Shown here one piece after another: positions 37,144 through 46,475 of a stretch of 64,000 nucleotides of DNA. The DNA is from Georgenia yuyongxinii. Its GTDB lineage: Bacteria; Actinomycetota; Actinomycetes; Actinomycetales; Actinomycetaceae. The position numbers were made by a program, and so were the translations under genes. The stretch lies in contig NZ_CP040915.1 of assembly GCF_006352065.1 (NCBI RefSeq), positions 3,472,001 to 3,536,000 on the forward strand. Reading direction: 5' to 3'. The notes beneath the pieces were generated by a model. That model had not been told where the DNA came from, made no database searches, and saw nothing but the letters and a program-made list of their open reading frames with translations. Position 1 is the first letter of the stretch. Every line of letters starts with the position of its first letter.

Positions 37144-38574
37144 CGCCCATGCCTGGCCGTCCCAGTACTGGGCGTCGGTCACGTTCGTCTCGCTGGTGCT
37201 GTTGTCGTAGCGCGCGCCGAGGCCGATGCCGATCTTGCCGGAGGCGTTGAGCGCGAACGGCGTCTCGGAGGCGCCGTCGATCTCCTGGCGCCAGAGCTCT
37301 CCGCGGTCCTGGGCCGCCTGGACGAAGGTCTGGGCGGCGTTCAGCAACGATACCGGCCCGTTGGGGTTGGCTCCCCCGCGGTGTGCACCGGCGGGCACCG
37401 GGATGCCGGCGCCGCGGAGCAGGTCGGTGGCGATGGACAGGCTCTCGGGTGCGGTGAGGTCCACGGACGCGTTGATGACCTGACCGCCCGAGGCGTCGGG
37501 GCTGAAGCTCGGCCCGAAGACGGGGTCGATGCTCGCCTCGGCGGAGCCGAACATCGTGGCCTGGTACTCGACGTTGGTGAGGTAGTCGCCCGCGGGATCC
37601 ACCGTCACGGCGATGACCCCCTGGATCCTGCCGTCGGCGGAGCCGCTCGTGTTCACCAGGCCGCCGGGCAGGTCCACGTCCGCCTGGGCGCCGGCATCGG
37701 CGTCGACCTGGTAGTAGGTGGTGATCTCGCCGGTCTCGAGGTTGGTCTCGACACCGATGGCCATCGCGAGGTTCGCCTCGGCCGAGGCCGACTGGTCCAG
37801 CGCGGTGGCGCTGGCGCTGGCGCTGCCCGTGGCGCCGACCGCACCGAAGATCGACGTGGGTGTGGGCGGCTGGTAGCGGTCCACCCAGGGCATGGCGTTC
37901 CACAGGTTCCGCGCCGGGCCCACGATGGGGGTGGTGGCGTTGAAGAGCTCGTCCTGGAAGTACCCGACGAGCGCGTCCTTCTCGGCCGCGTCGACCTCCC
38001 AGACCATGCCGCCCTCGATGAGGGCGCCACCGGAGGCCCCGGCCGTCAGCTCGCCGCCGTACTGCTGGTCGCCAACCGTGACCTGCAGGCCGCCGCCGAC
38101 GCCGGCGCTGACCGCACCCTTGACGTCGCCCTGGTAGGTGACCCGGAAGGTGCCGTCCGCCAGCTCCTCGACGGCGACCGAGCCGCCCGTGTCCACGTCG
38201 ATGAACGCGACGGAGACCCCGAGGGAGCGGGAGGTCTCCTCGGTGGCGACGACGCATACCTCGCCGGGCTCGCGCGAGTCGGCCGCGGCGTTACCGGAGC
38301 CGCCGCACTCGAGGCCGAAGGAGGAGAAGGCACGGCACAGGGTGTTCTCGAACGCGCCAGACAGTGCGCCACCCGGGGCGGCGGAGGTCAGCAGTGCGCC
38401 GACGACGAGCACGACGACGAAGAGGGTGCCCACCAGCTCGGCGGACGCGGCGCCCCGCTCGCCGTCCGGGCCGCCCGCAGCGGGGCGCGGCGCGAGCGCG
38501 CGGGCACGGGCCACCGCGCGGGCGACGGCCCCCCGCGCGGGCGCCGGCGGGTGGGTCGGGTGCGCTGGGCTCAC
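37120..38574 (-). CDS. Large prepilin-like secreted protein of the Tad island
   Basis: A 484-residue protein with a basic, Pro/Ala-rich cytoplasmic leader of about 45 residues, then GERGAASAELVGTLF and a hydrophobic helix. G followed by AASAE places a Glu at +5, the pattern cut by prepilin peptidases in TadE/Flp-type proteins. The remaining 400 residues are a mostly acidic, Gly/Ala/Ser-rich extracellular region without a recognised domain; four Cys are visible in it (two near its start, one in EVCVVA and one at the C-terminus). The start is a GTG at 38574 with GAGGAG upstream. It is far longer than a usual TadE or Flp protein and could be a minor pilin or adhesin; this is inference. Confidence 0.75.
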   Translation of the reverse strand: MSPAHPTHPPAPARGAVARAVARARALAPRPAAGGPDGERGAASAELVGTLFVVVLVVGALLTSAAPGGALSGAFENTLCRAFSSFGLECGGSGNAAADSREPGEVCVVATEETSRSLGVSVAFIDVDTGGSVAVEELADGTFRVTYQGDVKGAVSAGVGGGLQVTVGDQQYGGELTAGASGGALIEGGMVWEVDAAEKDALVGYFQDELFNATTPIVGPARNLWNAMPWVDRYQPPTPTSIFGAVGATGSASASATALDQSASAEANLAMAIGVETNLETGEITTYYQVDADAGAQADVDLPGGLVNTSGSADGRIQGVIAVTVDPAGDYLTNVEYQATMFGSAEASIDPVFGPSFSPDASGGQVINASVDLTAPESLSIATDLLRGAGIPVPAGAHRGGANPNGPVSLLNAAQTFVQAAQDRGELWRQEIDGASETPFALNASGKIGIGLGARYDNSTSETNVTDAQYWDGQAWAPWVSCHS

Positions 38575-38627
38575 CTGGTCTCCTCGGGTCGGCTGTGCGG
38601 CACCGTGACGGTGCCCGCGTCCGGTTC

Positions 38628-38640
38628 GGACGTTACGGAC
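38628..38640 (-). promoter_or_regulatory. Shared 13-bp upstream motif (prepilin-like gene)
   Basis: GTCCGTAACGTCC on the minus strand, its near edge 54 nt before the GTG of the prepilin-like gene. The identical 13-mer lies 54 nt before the Flp pilin gene. A target of the adjacent NarL-type regulator is the natural guess. Confidence 0.55.
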
Positions 38641-38684
38641 GGTCCTGGTAGGGCGGCCAGGGGCGGGTGCCCCGCCGGCGCCCC

Positions 38685-39437
38685 TCAACCGACGAGCCGG
38701 GTCTCGATCCGCAGCGCCGAGACCGGCGGGTCGAACGGGTCTGGGGGCTCGGGCGTGCAGGTCGGTTCGGGCTCGGGGGTCTCCCCGTCCTGGCCGGTCG
38801 GCGTCTCGGTCGCGCCGTCCGCGGGGCACTGGGTCTCGGCCGTCTCGTCCTCGGTCGGCTCGGCCGCCGTGCGGCAGCCGCCGTCGAGGTCGACACCGAG
38901 GAGCCCGCCGGCCAGGCAGAGGCCGCCCCGGAGCTCGATGCGGGCGGTGGCCTCGGCGTAGATGTAGTGCCCGGTCGGGTCCACCGGCTCGTGCGACTTC
39001 ACCTCGACGCGGACCTCCCCGGCCCCCGGTCGCACACGCACATCGTGGCTCTGGAGCTCGGCGTCGTTGCGACCTGCGTACGTCCCGGCGGCCGCCCGCA
39101 TGCCCGACGGCCCGTACGCGTCCAACGGCCGACCGAGCAACGCCCAGAAGTCCGCAGGTGACGTCGCGTGCAGAAGCCTGGAGTGCACGTCCTCCAGGCC
39201 GTCGGCCCAGAGCTCCACGGACGCCAGCGCGGCGGCGTCGGCGGCGGTTGCCTGCGTGCGCCGCTCGGTGACGGCCTGGCCGAGCGGCACGAGGAACAGC
39301 AGCCCGATCAGCGTCAGCAGTGCGGCCCCGGCCACGGCGAAGGGCAGGATGCTGCCCCGCTCACCGGCCAGGCGGGTGGCGCACCACCGCGGAAGCCGGA
39401 TGACGCGCAACCGACCCAGCCGGGCGGCCAGCCTCAC
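38685..39437 (-). CDS. TadG-like pilus assembly protein
   Basis: A 250-residue protein of the TadE/TadG-like class. After a short basic start it has [20 protein letters not shown], a single membrane helix, and then [20 protein letters not shown], which is the typical 'aqueous face' sequence of TadG-like proteins. There is no Glu at +5, so it may not be processed. The outer part ends with an acidic Pro/Thr-rich stretch ([20 protein letters not shown]). The start is a GTG at 39437 overlapping the stop codon of the OmpA-domain gene (GTGA). Probably a surface component of the pilus machine. Confidence 0.78.
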
Positions 39438-40963
39438 CCGGCCACCTCGATGTCGGTGAGGCGGAACGGCGGCTGGAACGAGTACGCGACCGGGTTGTCG
39501 TCCTCGTTGTGGACGTCGAGGGTGACGGAGTCTGCCGGCACCCCGGGCCAGACGACCGTGAGGGTCACCTGCTCCCCCGCCGTCAGGCCCGTGCGGGCGG
39601 CGAGCTCCGTCAGGCCACGCGGGTCCTCCTCGCCCATCTGGTAGTCCAGCGGGTAGATGCGCTGCCCGCCGTCGACCAGGGTGAGGTTGGTGGGCGAGAA
39701 CTGCTGGGTCGGGGCGAAGCTGCCGCGGCTGTTGGCGGCCGTGCCCACGGAGAACCAGTTGCCGATGCTGGCGACCTCGCCGGCGACGTGCGAGACCTCG
39801 ACCTCCCCCACCAGGTAGTCGCCGAGCCGGCGGACCTGCGCCAGCCGGACCGCGACCTGGCTGCCGTCGCGGCCCTCGAGGGTGACACCCTCGGACCCGG
39901 GGCCGGTGGGCCCGGCGCTGGCGGGCAGCTCCACTCCTGAGGCGCCGCCGACGACCCCGGCCGTGGGCGTTTCCTCGGGACGGAACTGCAGCTCGACGCG
40001 CCGGTTCTGGGCGCGTGCCTCGGTGGAGGTGCCCTCGGCCCGGGGCTCGGACTCCCCGCGTCCTTCGGTAGCCACGGTGTACGCGCCGAGGTCGGCCAGC
40101 GTCCCCAGGCGGGTGGCGACGGCGGCGGCTCGCTGCTCGGAGAGCGCCTGGTTGGCGGCGTCGTCGTCGACGGCGTCGGTGTGCCCGATGATCGTCAGCT
40201 CACCCGCGCCGTAGTCCGCGAGCTGCTCGGCCACCCCCGTCAGAGTGGCGTCGGCGTCCGGTGACAGGTCCGCGCTCGTGGGCGCGAACAGCACGTCGGC
40301 GGCGACGTTGATCTCGACCTCGTCCTCCACCACGCGGGTGTCGCTGGAGTCGTCGAGGGCCTCGGTGTAGGTGTTTAGCGTGGCCTCGTGGGCGGTGGCG
40401 CCGGGCTCGGCAAGCTCACCCAGGGCCTGCACGGCGTCCTCGCCGGCGTCCGCCGCCAGGATCACCGGGACGTCCTCGACCAGCCCGACCATGGGAATCA
40501 TCACCGCGACGTCCTCGACGTCGACGGCACCGAACGCGACGTACCCGGTGACGGGCTGGTCCGGGCCGGCCACGAGCGGGTCGGTCGACGCGGCGATCTC
40601 CTCCTGGACGGTGCCTGCCACCGGGTCCACCAGCCGGAGGGCGTGCGGACCGGGCCGCTCCCCGGCGCCGAACGTCCAGTACTGCGCGAGGTCGACCGGC
40701 TCCGCGCCGTCTGCGGCGACCGCGGTGAGCGGCAGCACGCTGACGGCGCCGTCGTTCACGAGCGGACCGACCTCGACGGTGATCTCCGCCGCGCCGACGA
40801 CAGCCGTGGTCGTCACTCCCGCCGGAGCCGCCGGCGTGGCGGTGGCCGAGGGCGTCTCGGACGCCGTCGGCGATGCCTCCGCGCCGGGGTCCTGGGCCGT
40901 GCAGCCGGCGAGCAGGCCGACGGCGCCCAGGAACGGCAGGATGATGGTGGTTCGGCGTCTCAC
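39434..40963 (-). CDS. OmpA-domain lipoprotein of the Tad island
   Basis: A 509-residue predicted lipoprotein. From a GTG start at 40963 ([20 protein letters not shown] follows) it has a signal peptide with lipobox LAGC, a Thr/Ala/Pro-rich linker, a domain of about 170 residues, an OmpA-like peptidoglycan-binding domain ([56 protein letters not shown]) and a further C-terminal domain of about 160 residues. GGAAGG precedes the start. In a single-membrane organism it would tie the pilus base or pilin to the wall. Overlaps the TadG-like gene by 4 nt. Confidence 0.8.
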
Positions 40964-41011
40964 GGGCGACCTTCCGGATCGGAGGGGTGGGTAGGCGTGC
41001 ACGCGTGCGGA

Positions 41012-41057
41012 TGCGGGTGCGCGGTGCGGCCCCCCTGCTCCGCACCACGCACCCGCA
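41012..41057 (-). terminator. Long hairpin after the Flp pilin gene
   Basis: TGCGGGTGCG-GGTGCGG pairs with CCGCACC-CGCACCCGCA (one mismatch, 10-nt loop), 15 bp past the pilin stop codon. As in other pilin operons it may stop or protect transcripts so that pilin mRNA exceeds that of the following genes. No T-run. Confidence 0.6.
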
Positions 41058-41072
41058 CCCGGCGGACCTGCA

Positions 41073-41306
41073 TCAGCCCCCGATGTTGCCGACTGCCTCG
41101 GTGATCCGCCCGCCGATCGCGCTGGCGATGCTGGGGCCGAACGCCACCAGGGCGGCGATGATCGCGACGACGACGAAGATGATGCCGGCGTACTCGGCGG
41201 AGCTCTGGCCCTTCTCCTCGTTCCGCAGGCGGTCGAACGCACCGGCCACGAGGGCCACGGTCGCGATCTGCGCGGCGAGAACCTGGGTCTTGACACGGTT
41301 CATCAT
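41073..41306 (-). CDS. flp: Flp-family type IVb pilin
   Basis: The major pilin candidate: a 77-residue precursor with a basic leader, then [21 protein letters not shown] followed by QSSAEY gives the Glu+5/Tyr+6 pattern of Flp prepilins, and a single hydrophobic helix follows; mature length would be about 43 residues. Its start is ATG 41306 (GGAG 6 nt upstream), with a second ATG immediately after. It has its own upstream region with the 13-bp motif and a strong hairpin downstream, so it is probably regulated apart from the assembly genes. Confidence 0.9.
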   Translation of the reverse strand: MMNRVKTQVLAAQIATVALVAGAFDRLRNEEKGQSSAEYAGIIFVVVAIIAALVAFGPSIASAIGGRITEAVGNIGG

Positions 41307-41359
41307 GGAGTGCTCCTCGCTATCGGCAGGGTTCTGAGCCCCGCTGTGGTTGTCAGTTG

Positions 41360-41372
41360 GGACGTTACGGAC
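41360..41372 (-). promoter_or_regulatory. Shared 13-bp upstream motif (Flp pilin gene)
   Basis: GTCCGTAACGTCC on the minus strand, near edge 54 nt before the pilin ATG, identical in sequence and distance to that before the large prepilin-like gene. Flanking similarity extends to AAC a base further on. Confidence 0.55.
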
Positions 41373-41374
41373 AC

Positions 41375-42052
41375 CTAGCGCCCCACGGGCAGGGCCGTCT
41401 GCCCCGAGACGCGCCCCTGGTCGGGGCCCCGCCCCGCCTCCGCGTCGAGCCAGGCCACGACGGCCTCGGCACGGTTGTGCACGCCGAGCTTGGGGTAGGT
41501 GGCGTTGAGGTAGTTCTTCACCGTGCGGGGCGAGAGGAACTGCGCGCGGGCGATCTCGTCGTTGCTCAGGCCCTGCGCGGCGGCCTCGAGCACCTCGGCC
41601 TCACGCTCGGTGAGGGCGGCGCGCAGCGGGTTCACGCCGGTCGGTCCGCCCGAGGTGACCGCCATGACACCCGTGGCCTGCCTGCTGAGGACGAGGCCGC
41701 CGGAGAGGCAGGTGCGCAGGGCGCCGGCGAGCTCGCGCGGGCCGATCTCGCCGTGCACCAGGTACCCGCGGGCGCCGGCGCGCAACGCCTCGCGGACGAT
41801 CTCGGGGTCTTCTGAGTGGGTCAGCATGAGTGTCGGCGTGCTCGCCGCGATCACGTCGAGCACCTCGAGGCCGGACATCCGAGGCATCCGCACGTCCAGC
41901 AGGACGACGTCGGGCGGGTCGGCGGCCACGGCGTCGACGGCGGCGCGGCCGTCCGCGGCCTCGCACACCTCGCCCACCTCGTCCACCTGCTCGAGGGCGG
42001 CGCGCACGCCGAGCCGCACGATCGGGTTGTCGTCCACGACGAGGACCTTCAT
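41375..42052 (-). CDS. NarL/LuxR-type response regulator of the Tad island
   Basis: A 225-residue response regulator: receiver domain with acidic pocket D7/D8 and phospho-acceptor D53 (LLDVRMPRMSGLEVL), then a LuxR helix-turn-helix (LTEREAEVLEAAAQGLSNDE, SPRTVKNYLNATYPKLGV). The conserved Lys expected in GYLxK is replaced: the sequence reads GYLVHG. That could change phosphorylation signalling. It starts at ATG 42052, overlapping its kinase partner (ATGA), and lies immediately before the Flp gene; the pilin promoters are likely targets. Confidence 0.88.
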   Translation of the reverse strand: MKVLVVDDNPIVRLGVRAALEQVDEVGEVCEAADGRAAVDAVAADPPDVVLLDVRMPRMSGLEVLDVIAASTPTLMLTHSEDPEIVREALRAGARGYLVHGEIGPRELAGALRTCLSGGLVLSRQATGVMAVTSGGPTGVNPLRAALTEREAEVLEAAAQGLSNDEIARAQFLSPRTVKNYLNATYPKLGVHNRAEAVVAWLDAEAGRGPDQGRVSGQTALPVGR

Positions 42053-43353
42053 GACGGTTGGTTCCTTCCTGTCGGGATGGTGGGTGCGGGCGCCGCGGCG
42101 TCGACCGGAACCGGGGCTCCGGCGTCGTCCAGGGCAGCCGCCGGCTGGTGGGGCACCGCCGGCAGGTGCACGTGGATCTGGGTGCCGGTCCCGCCCGGTG
42201 GGACGCTCACGGTCACGCACCCGCCTACCTCCGCCGCCCGCTCGCGCACCCCGATGAGGCCGTAGTGGCCGCCGAGCGCGAGGGCGTCGTGGTCCAGCGG
42301 CGGCAGCCCCCGCCCGTCGTCGGCGACCACCAGGTCGAGGGCGTCCGGGGCGAGGCGAAGCGTGACGGTGGCACGGGAGGCCCCGGCGTGGCGGTGGATG
42401 TTCTCGAGGAGCTCGCCGAGGATGCGGATCGCGCGCCAGCTGGCCTCCGCGTCGGTCGGCCCGGTGTCCTCGCCCTGGACCTGGAGGTCGACGGGGATGC
42501 CGGTCCGCTCGTGCCAGAGCCGGGCCTCGAGCCGGACGGCGTCACCGAGCTGGTCCCGCGCGAGCGCGCGAAGCCCGCCCAGCACCTCCCGCGCCTCGCG
42601 GGTGGCCGTGTCGCACGCGTCGAAGATGACGTCCGCGGTCCCGGCGTGCGCGGAGCCGTCGGCGTGGAGACGCTCCGCGAGCACCTCGGTGAGCATGCGC
42701 ACACCGTGCAGGGTCTTGGCGAGGGAGTCGTGCATCTCCCGTGCCAGGGCCGCGCGTTCGCTCACCGCGGCCTTGCGGGTGCGCAGCTCGATCAGCTCGC
42801 GGGCTAGGCGGCCCTGACGGCGCAGCGCCTGCCCCAGGCGGCCCGAGAGGTGTGAGAGGAACGCCGCCGCGGGGACGAGCAGCAGCCACTCCGGCGCGGT
42901 GCGGCCCGGCGTCGCGATCGAGGCGGCGAGCAGACAGCAGGCCGAGACGACCACGGCCCACGCCAGTGCGCGCCACCGGGGAAGGAGGATGCCCAGCAGC
43001 GCCGCGGAGACCAGGACGTACGCGGCGGTCAGCGCGTTCCCGGCGCCGGCGGCCCCGGCCGCCCCGGCGACGACGAGCGTCATGAGCGCGTCACTGAGGA
43101 GGAACCGGCGGTCGTCGGAGAAGAGCCGGGGCCGGGCGGCCCAGTACCGCAGGGGCAGCCAGCTGAAGGGGATCGCGAGCAGCAGCACCACGAGGAGGGG
43201 GCTCGGCCGGGCGGTTGCCTCCAGGACGACGAGCGCGGCCAGGGTGGCCAGGCGCGCGTCGCAGACGAACTGCACCGCGCCGGTGATGCTGGCCGTCTCC
43301 AGCGATCCCGGTCCGCGCGCCGCCAGCCGGGCGGTCAGGTCAGCCGAAGACAT
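42049..43353 (-). CDS. NarL-system sensor histidine kinase of the Tad island
   Basis: A 434-residue kinase of the HisKA_3 family. About five hydrophobic segments occupy residues 30-170 with no sizeable outer domain, then the phospho-acceptor His (REMHDSLAKTLHG, H208) and a HATPase domain with ELLENIHRHAGAS, VADDGRGLPP and HYGLIGVRERAAEVGG. A Pro/Ala-rich tail follows. It overlaps tadC by 14 nt and the regulator by 4 nt. The lack of an outer domain suggests sensing within the membrane or of the pilus machinery; inference. Confidence 0.88.
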   Translation of the reverse strand: MSSADLTARLAARGPGSLETASITGAVQFVCDARLATLAALVVLEATARPSPLLVVLLLAIPFSWLPLRYWAARPRLFSDDRRFLLSDALMTLVVAGAAGAAGAGNALTAAYVLVSAALLGILLPRWRALAWAVVVSACCLLAASIATPGRTAPEWLLLVPAAAFLSHLSGRLGQALRRQGRLARELIELRTRKAAVSERAALAREMHDSLAKTLHGVRMLTEVLAERLHADGSAHAGTADVIFDACDTATREAREVLGGLRALARDQLGDAVRLEARLWHERTGIPVDLQVQGEDTGPTDAEASWRAIRILGELLENIHRHAGASRATVTLRLAPDALDLVVADDGRGLPPLDHDALALGGHYGLIGVRERAAEVGGCVTVSVPPGGTGTQIHVHLPAVPHQPAAALDDAGAPVPVDAAAPAPTIPTGRNQPS

Positions 43354-44224
43354 CGCCGAGCGACCCGAGGTTGGAGATGAGCATCCCGGCCATCATGAGG
43401 ATGAGGGCGCCGGGCACGATCGTCATGGTCACGACCAGCGAGACCCGCGGCGCGGCCTTCGCCGCGTCGCGACGCACCTGCTGGGCACGCTGGCGCCGGA
43501 CCTCCGAGGAGATGCTGCCCAGGGCCTCGGCGAGCGGCACCCCGAGCTCCTCGGCCTGCAGCAGGGCGGTGACGAAGGTGCTGACGTTCTCGGACTGGGC
43601 GCGGTCGCGCACCCCGATGAAGGCGTCCCGGCGAGGGATGCCGAGCTGCATCTCGCGCAGGGCGGTGGCCATCTCCTCCGCCAGCGGGCCGGCGTGGAAA
43701 GCGCTCACGCGCTCGACCGCCTGCCGGAACGAGGTACCGGCGCGCACGGTCACCCCGAGCACGTCGAGGAAGTCGGGCAGGTCGCGGTCGATCTGGCGGC
43801 GCCGGCGCGCGGCGACCATGCGCAGCCACACCTCCATCCAGGCCGCGAACACGAGGCCGAAGATGACGCCGAGCAGTGCCTGCCCCGCCAGGGCGAGAAG
43901 GACGACGACGACCATGCCGAGCACGGTGAAGCCCGCCTGCCGCTGCATGAACGCACTGACGGTGAGCCGCTCCGGCCGGCCGGCACGGCGCAGGCGGTCC
44001 TCGAGCCGGCGCAGCCGGGCGGGACCGTACATGGCCATCAGCGTGCGCTGGAACCGGGCGCCGAGCCGGTCCACGAACGCCGCGAACCCGCGCGGACCCT
44101 CGTCCTCCTCGCCCTGGCGGGTGATCACCTGGTCCTCGAGCCCGGTGGAGCCGAGCAGCCGCAGACCCTGGGCGCCGAAGAGCACGAGCAGCGCACCCGC
44201 GGCCCCCACGAGCAGGGCCGCCAT
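43340..44224 (-). CDS. tadC: Tad pilus inner-membrane platform protein TadC
   Basis: One of the two T2SF/GspF-domain platform proteins on which the pilus is built. The 294-residue protein has an N-terminal membrane helix, DLPDFLDVLGVTVRAGTSFR and LREMQLGIPRRDAFIGVRDR, then SEVRRQRAQQVRRDAAKAA and C-terminal helices. It starts at ATG 44224, overlapping the tadB stop codon (TGATG). Downstream it overlaps the kinase gene. Confidence 0.9.
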   Translation of the reverse strand: MAALLVGAAGALLVLFGAQGLRLLGSTGLEDQVITRQGEEDEGPRGFAAFVDRLGARFQRTLMAMYGPARLRRLEDRLRRAGRPERLTVSAFMQRQAGFTVLGMVVVVLLALAGQALLGVIFGLVFAAWMEVWLRMVAARRRRQIDRDLPDFLDVLGVTVRAGTSFRQAVERVSAFHAGPLAEEMATALREMQLGIPRRDAFIGVRDRAQSENVSTFVTALLQAEELGVPLAEALGSISSEVRRQRAQQVRRDAAKAAPRVSLVVTMTIVPGALILMMAGMLISNLGSLGDVFG

Positions 44225-45156
44225 CAGATCTCCACCTTGGTCATCATCTTCATCAGCACGAAGCCGACGACGAAGCAGCCGCCGGCCGCGGCCAGCGCCA
44301 GCTGCCCGAGGGGCGAGCTGGCCATGACGTCGAGGATCCCGGGCACGAACAGGTTCATGAGGAGCACCGAGGCCACGCCGATGGCCACGACGGCGTAACC
44401 GCCGAAGACGGAGCCGAGCATGACCGTGCCGACCTCGCGGCGCAGCTCCTTGCGGTCCTCGAGGGAGGAGGCGATGTCGCTGAGAGCGGTGACGAGCGCA
44501 CCGCCGGCGCGCGACTGGATGACGATGGTCTGCACCAGGACGCTGAGCTCGCGGGAGGGCAGGCGGGTCGCGAGGTCGCGCATGGCGTACTCGAGGTCGC
44601 GGCCGAGGCGCAGCTGGCCGACGACCTTGACCAGCTCGCTCGACGCCGGCTCGCTCATCTCCCGGGACGCCATCTCCAGGCCGCGGCGGATGGACAGGCC
44701 GGCCGCGGCGGAGTTGGCGAGCAGCCGGGCGAGCTCGGGCAGCTGGGCGATGAACCGGTCGGTGCGGCGCAGCACCCGGTGGTCGAGCCACCGGGAGACC
44801 GCCACCGGGATGGCGACGACGATCACGATGGTGCTGATCCGCCCGAGGGTGGGCAGCAGGACCGCGACGGCCAGGGCCATCGCGAGCAGCTCGGTGGTGA
44901 CCAGGCGGGCCGGCGACCAGCTCAGGCCCGCGCCACCGAGCCGGGCCTGGAGCCGCCGGCCGGGCCGGGTGCGCCGGATCCAGCCGTCCACCCGGACGAG
45001 CAGGCCGGCGACCGGCCGGCGGGTGAGAGTCCCGGACACCTCGACCACCTGCTGCGTGCGCAGGGCGTTGTCGATGAGCACGGACATGGCCCACAGGCCC
45101 ACGGCCAGGGTGAGGAGGGTCGCGAGCAGGACCGCCTCGGCGGAGCCCCACGTCAT
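44224..45156 (-). CDS. tadB: Tad pilus inner-membrane platform protein TadB
   Basis: The partner platform protein of TadC. Of 310 residues: N-terminal helix, a cytoplasmic part with LGGAGLSWSPARLVTTELLA, the T2SF domain (QLPELARLLANSAAAGLSIR, SSLEDRKELRREVGTV) and a C-terminal helix. The start overlaps the tadA stop codon by ATGA at 45156, supporting translational coupling. Confidence 0.9.
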   Translation of the reverse strand: MTWGSAEAVLLATLLTLAVGLWAMSVLIDNALRTQQVVEVSGTLTRRPVAGLLVRVDGWIRRTRPGRRLQARLGGAGLSWSPARLVTTELLAMALAVAVLLPTLGRISTIVIVVAIPVAVSRWLDHRVLRRTDRFIAQLPELARLLANSAAAGLSIRRGLEMASREMSEPASSELVKVVGQLRLGRDLEYAMRDLATRLPSRELSVLVQTIVIQSRAGGALVTALSDIASSLEDRKELRREVGTVMLGSVFGGYAVVAIGVASVLLMNLFVPGILDVMASSPLGQLALAAAGGCFVVGFVLMKMMTKVEI

Positions 45157-46472
45157 CGCGGCACCTCGCTCGGCCGGCCGGCGTCGGCGAACTGCTGCGG
45201 CACGGCCTCCCCCGCGCGCAGGAGGCGGTCGCGCAGCGTCCCCGGCAGCACGAGGTGGCGGAAGGTCGGCGGGGTGCCGGCCGGGGCACCGAACGGCGCG
45301 GGCACGAGCTCGGTGAGGGCCTCGGTGCGGAAGGCCTCCCGGCGGGAGGAGGTGACGGCGTGGACCTCGCTGACCCGGCGGCTGCCGTCGGCGCCGCGCT
45401 CGAGCTGGACGACGACGTCGATCGCGCCGTTGATCTGGTCGCGCAGCGTCTCCACGGGCAGGGCCAGGTCGGTCATCGACGCCAGGGTCTCCAGCCGGCC
45501 GAGCGCCTCGGCCGCACCGTTGGCGTGCACGGTGGTCAGCGAGCCCTCGTGACCGGTGTTCATGGCCTGGAGCATGTCCAGGGTCTCACCGCCGCGGACC
45601 TCGCCGACGACGATGCGGTCGGGCCGCATGCGCAGGCTGTTGCGGACGAGGTCGCGGATCGTCACGGCGCCCTGACCCTCGACGTTGGCCGGGCGCGACT
45701 CCAGCCGGACGACGTGCGGCTGCTGGAGGGACAGCTCGGCGGCGTCCTCGATGGTGACGATGCGCTCGCCGTCGGGGATCATGCCGGACAGCGCGTTGAG
45801 GAAGGTGGTCTTGCCCGAGCCGGTGCCGCCGGAGACCAGCACGTTGCACCGGGCACGCACCATCGCCGCGAGCAGCAGGGCCAGCGGCTCGTCGATGGTG
45901 CCGCGCGCGACGAGGTCCCCCATGCGGAAGGGCTGGGGGAACCGGCGGATGGTCAGGGTCGGGCCGTCCATGGCGAGCGGCGGGATGATGACGTTGACAC
46001 GCTCGCCGGTGGCGAGGCGGGCGTCGACCATGGGGCTGGACTCGTCCACGCGGCGGTTCACCGAGGACACGATGCGGTCGATGGTCTGGTACAGCTGGGC
46101 CTCGGAGGCGAAGGCGGTGGGCACGCGTTCGATCCGGCCGCGCCGCTCGACGAAGACGTCCCGGTAGCCGTTGACCATGATCTCGGTGACGGTCTCGTCG
46201 GCGAGCAGTCCCTCCAGGACACCGAGCCCTACTGTGTCGTCGACGATCCGCTGGATCAGCCGCCCGCGCTCGCGGGAGGACATGACCGGGCCCTCGAAGG
46301 AGAGCACCCGGGCCAGGACCCGCTCGAGGCGTGCCCGCCGCTTGGGCAGATCGAGGTCGGTGACCTCCTCGAGGTCCACCTCCTCGAGGAGCCGGGCCTT
46401 GAACTTGGTGACGAGGTCGTCTGAGTCGTCGACGGACCGGGAGTCCGTCGAGAGCCTGTCTCGCAGCGCCAT
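45153..46472 (-). CDS. tadA: Tad pilus assembly ATPase TadA/CpaF
   Basis: The VirB11/CpaF-type ATPase that powers pilus assembly. The 439-residue protein has Walker [16 protein letters not shown] (around residues 214-228), Asp box [15 protein letters not shown], Walker [15 protein letters not shown] and His box [16 protein letters not shown], all intact. It begins 3 bp after tadE. No retraction ATPase accompanies it, as usual for Tad. Confidence 0.93.
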   Translation of the reverse strand: MALRDRLSTDSRSVDDSDDLVTKFKARLLEEVDLEEVTDLDLPKRRARLERVLARVLSFEGPVMSSRERGRLIQRIVDDTVGLGVLEGLLADETVTEIMVNGYRDVFVERRGRIERVPTAFASEAQLYQTIDRIVSSVNRRVDESSPMVDARLATGERVNVIIPPLAMDGPTLTIRRFPQPFRMGDLVARGTIDEPLALLLAAMVRARCNVLVSGGTGSGKTTFLNALSGMIPDGERIVTIEDAAELSLQQPHVVRLESRPANVEGQGAVTIRDLVRNSLRMRPDRIVVGEVRGGETLDMLQAMNTGHEGSLTTVHANGAAEALGRLETLASMTDLALPVETLRDQINGAIDVVVQLERGADGSRRVSEVHAVTSSRREAFRTEALTELVPAPFGAPAGTPPTFRHLVLPGTLRDRLLRAGEAVPQQFADAGRPSEVPR

Positions 46473-46475
46473 CGG

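Noticed and set aside
39434-40963. Evidence for an outer membrane from the OmpA-like domain
   Set aside because: The domain is the peptidoglycan-binding part only, attached to a lipoprotein signal; no beta-barrel is present.
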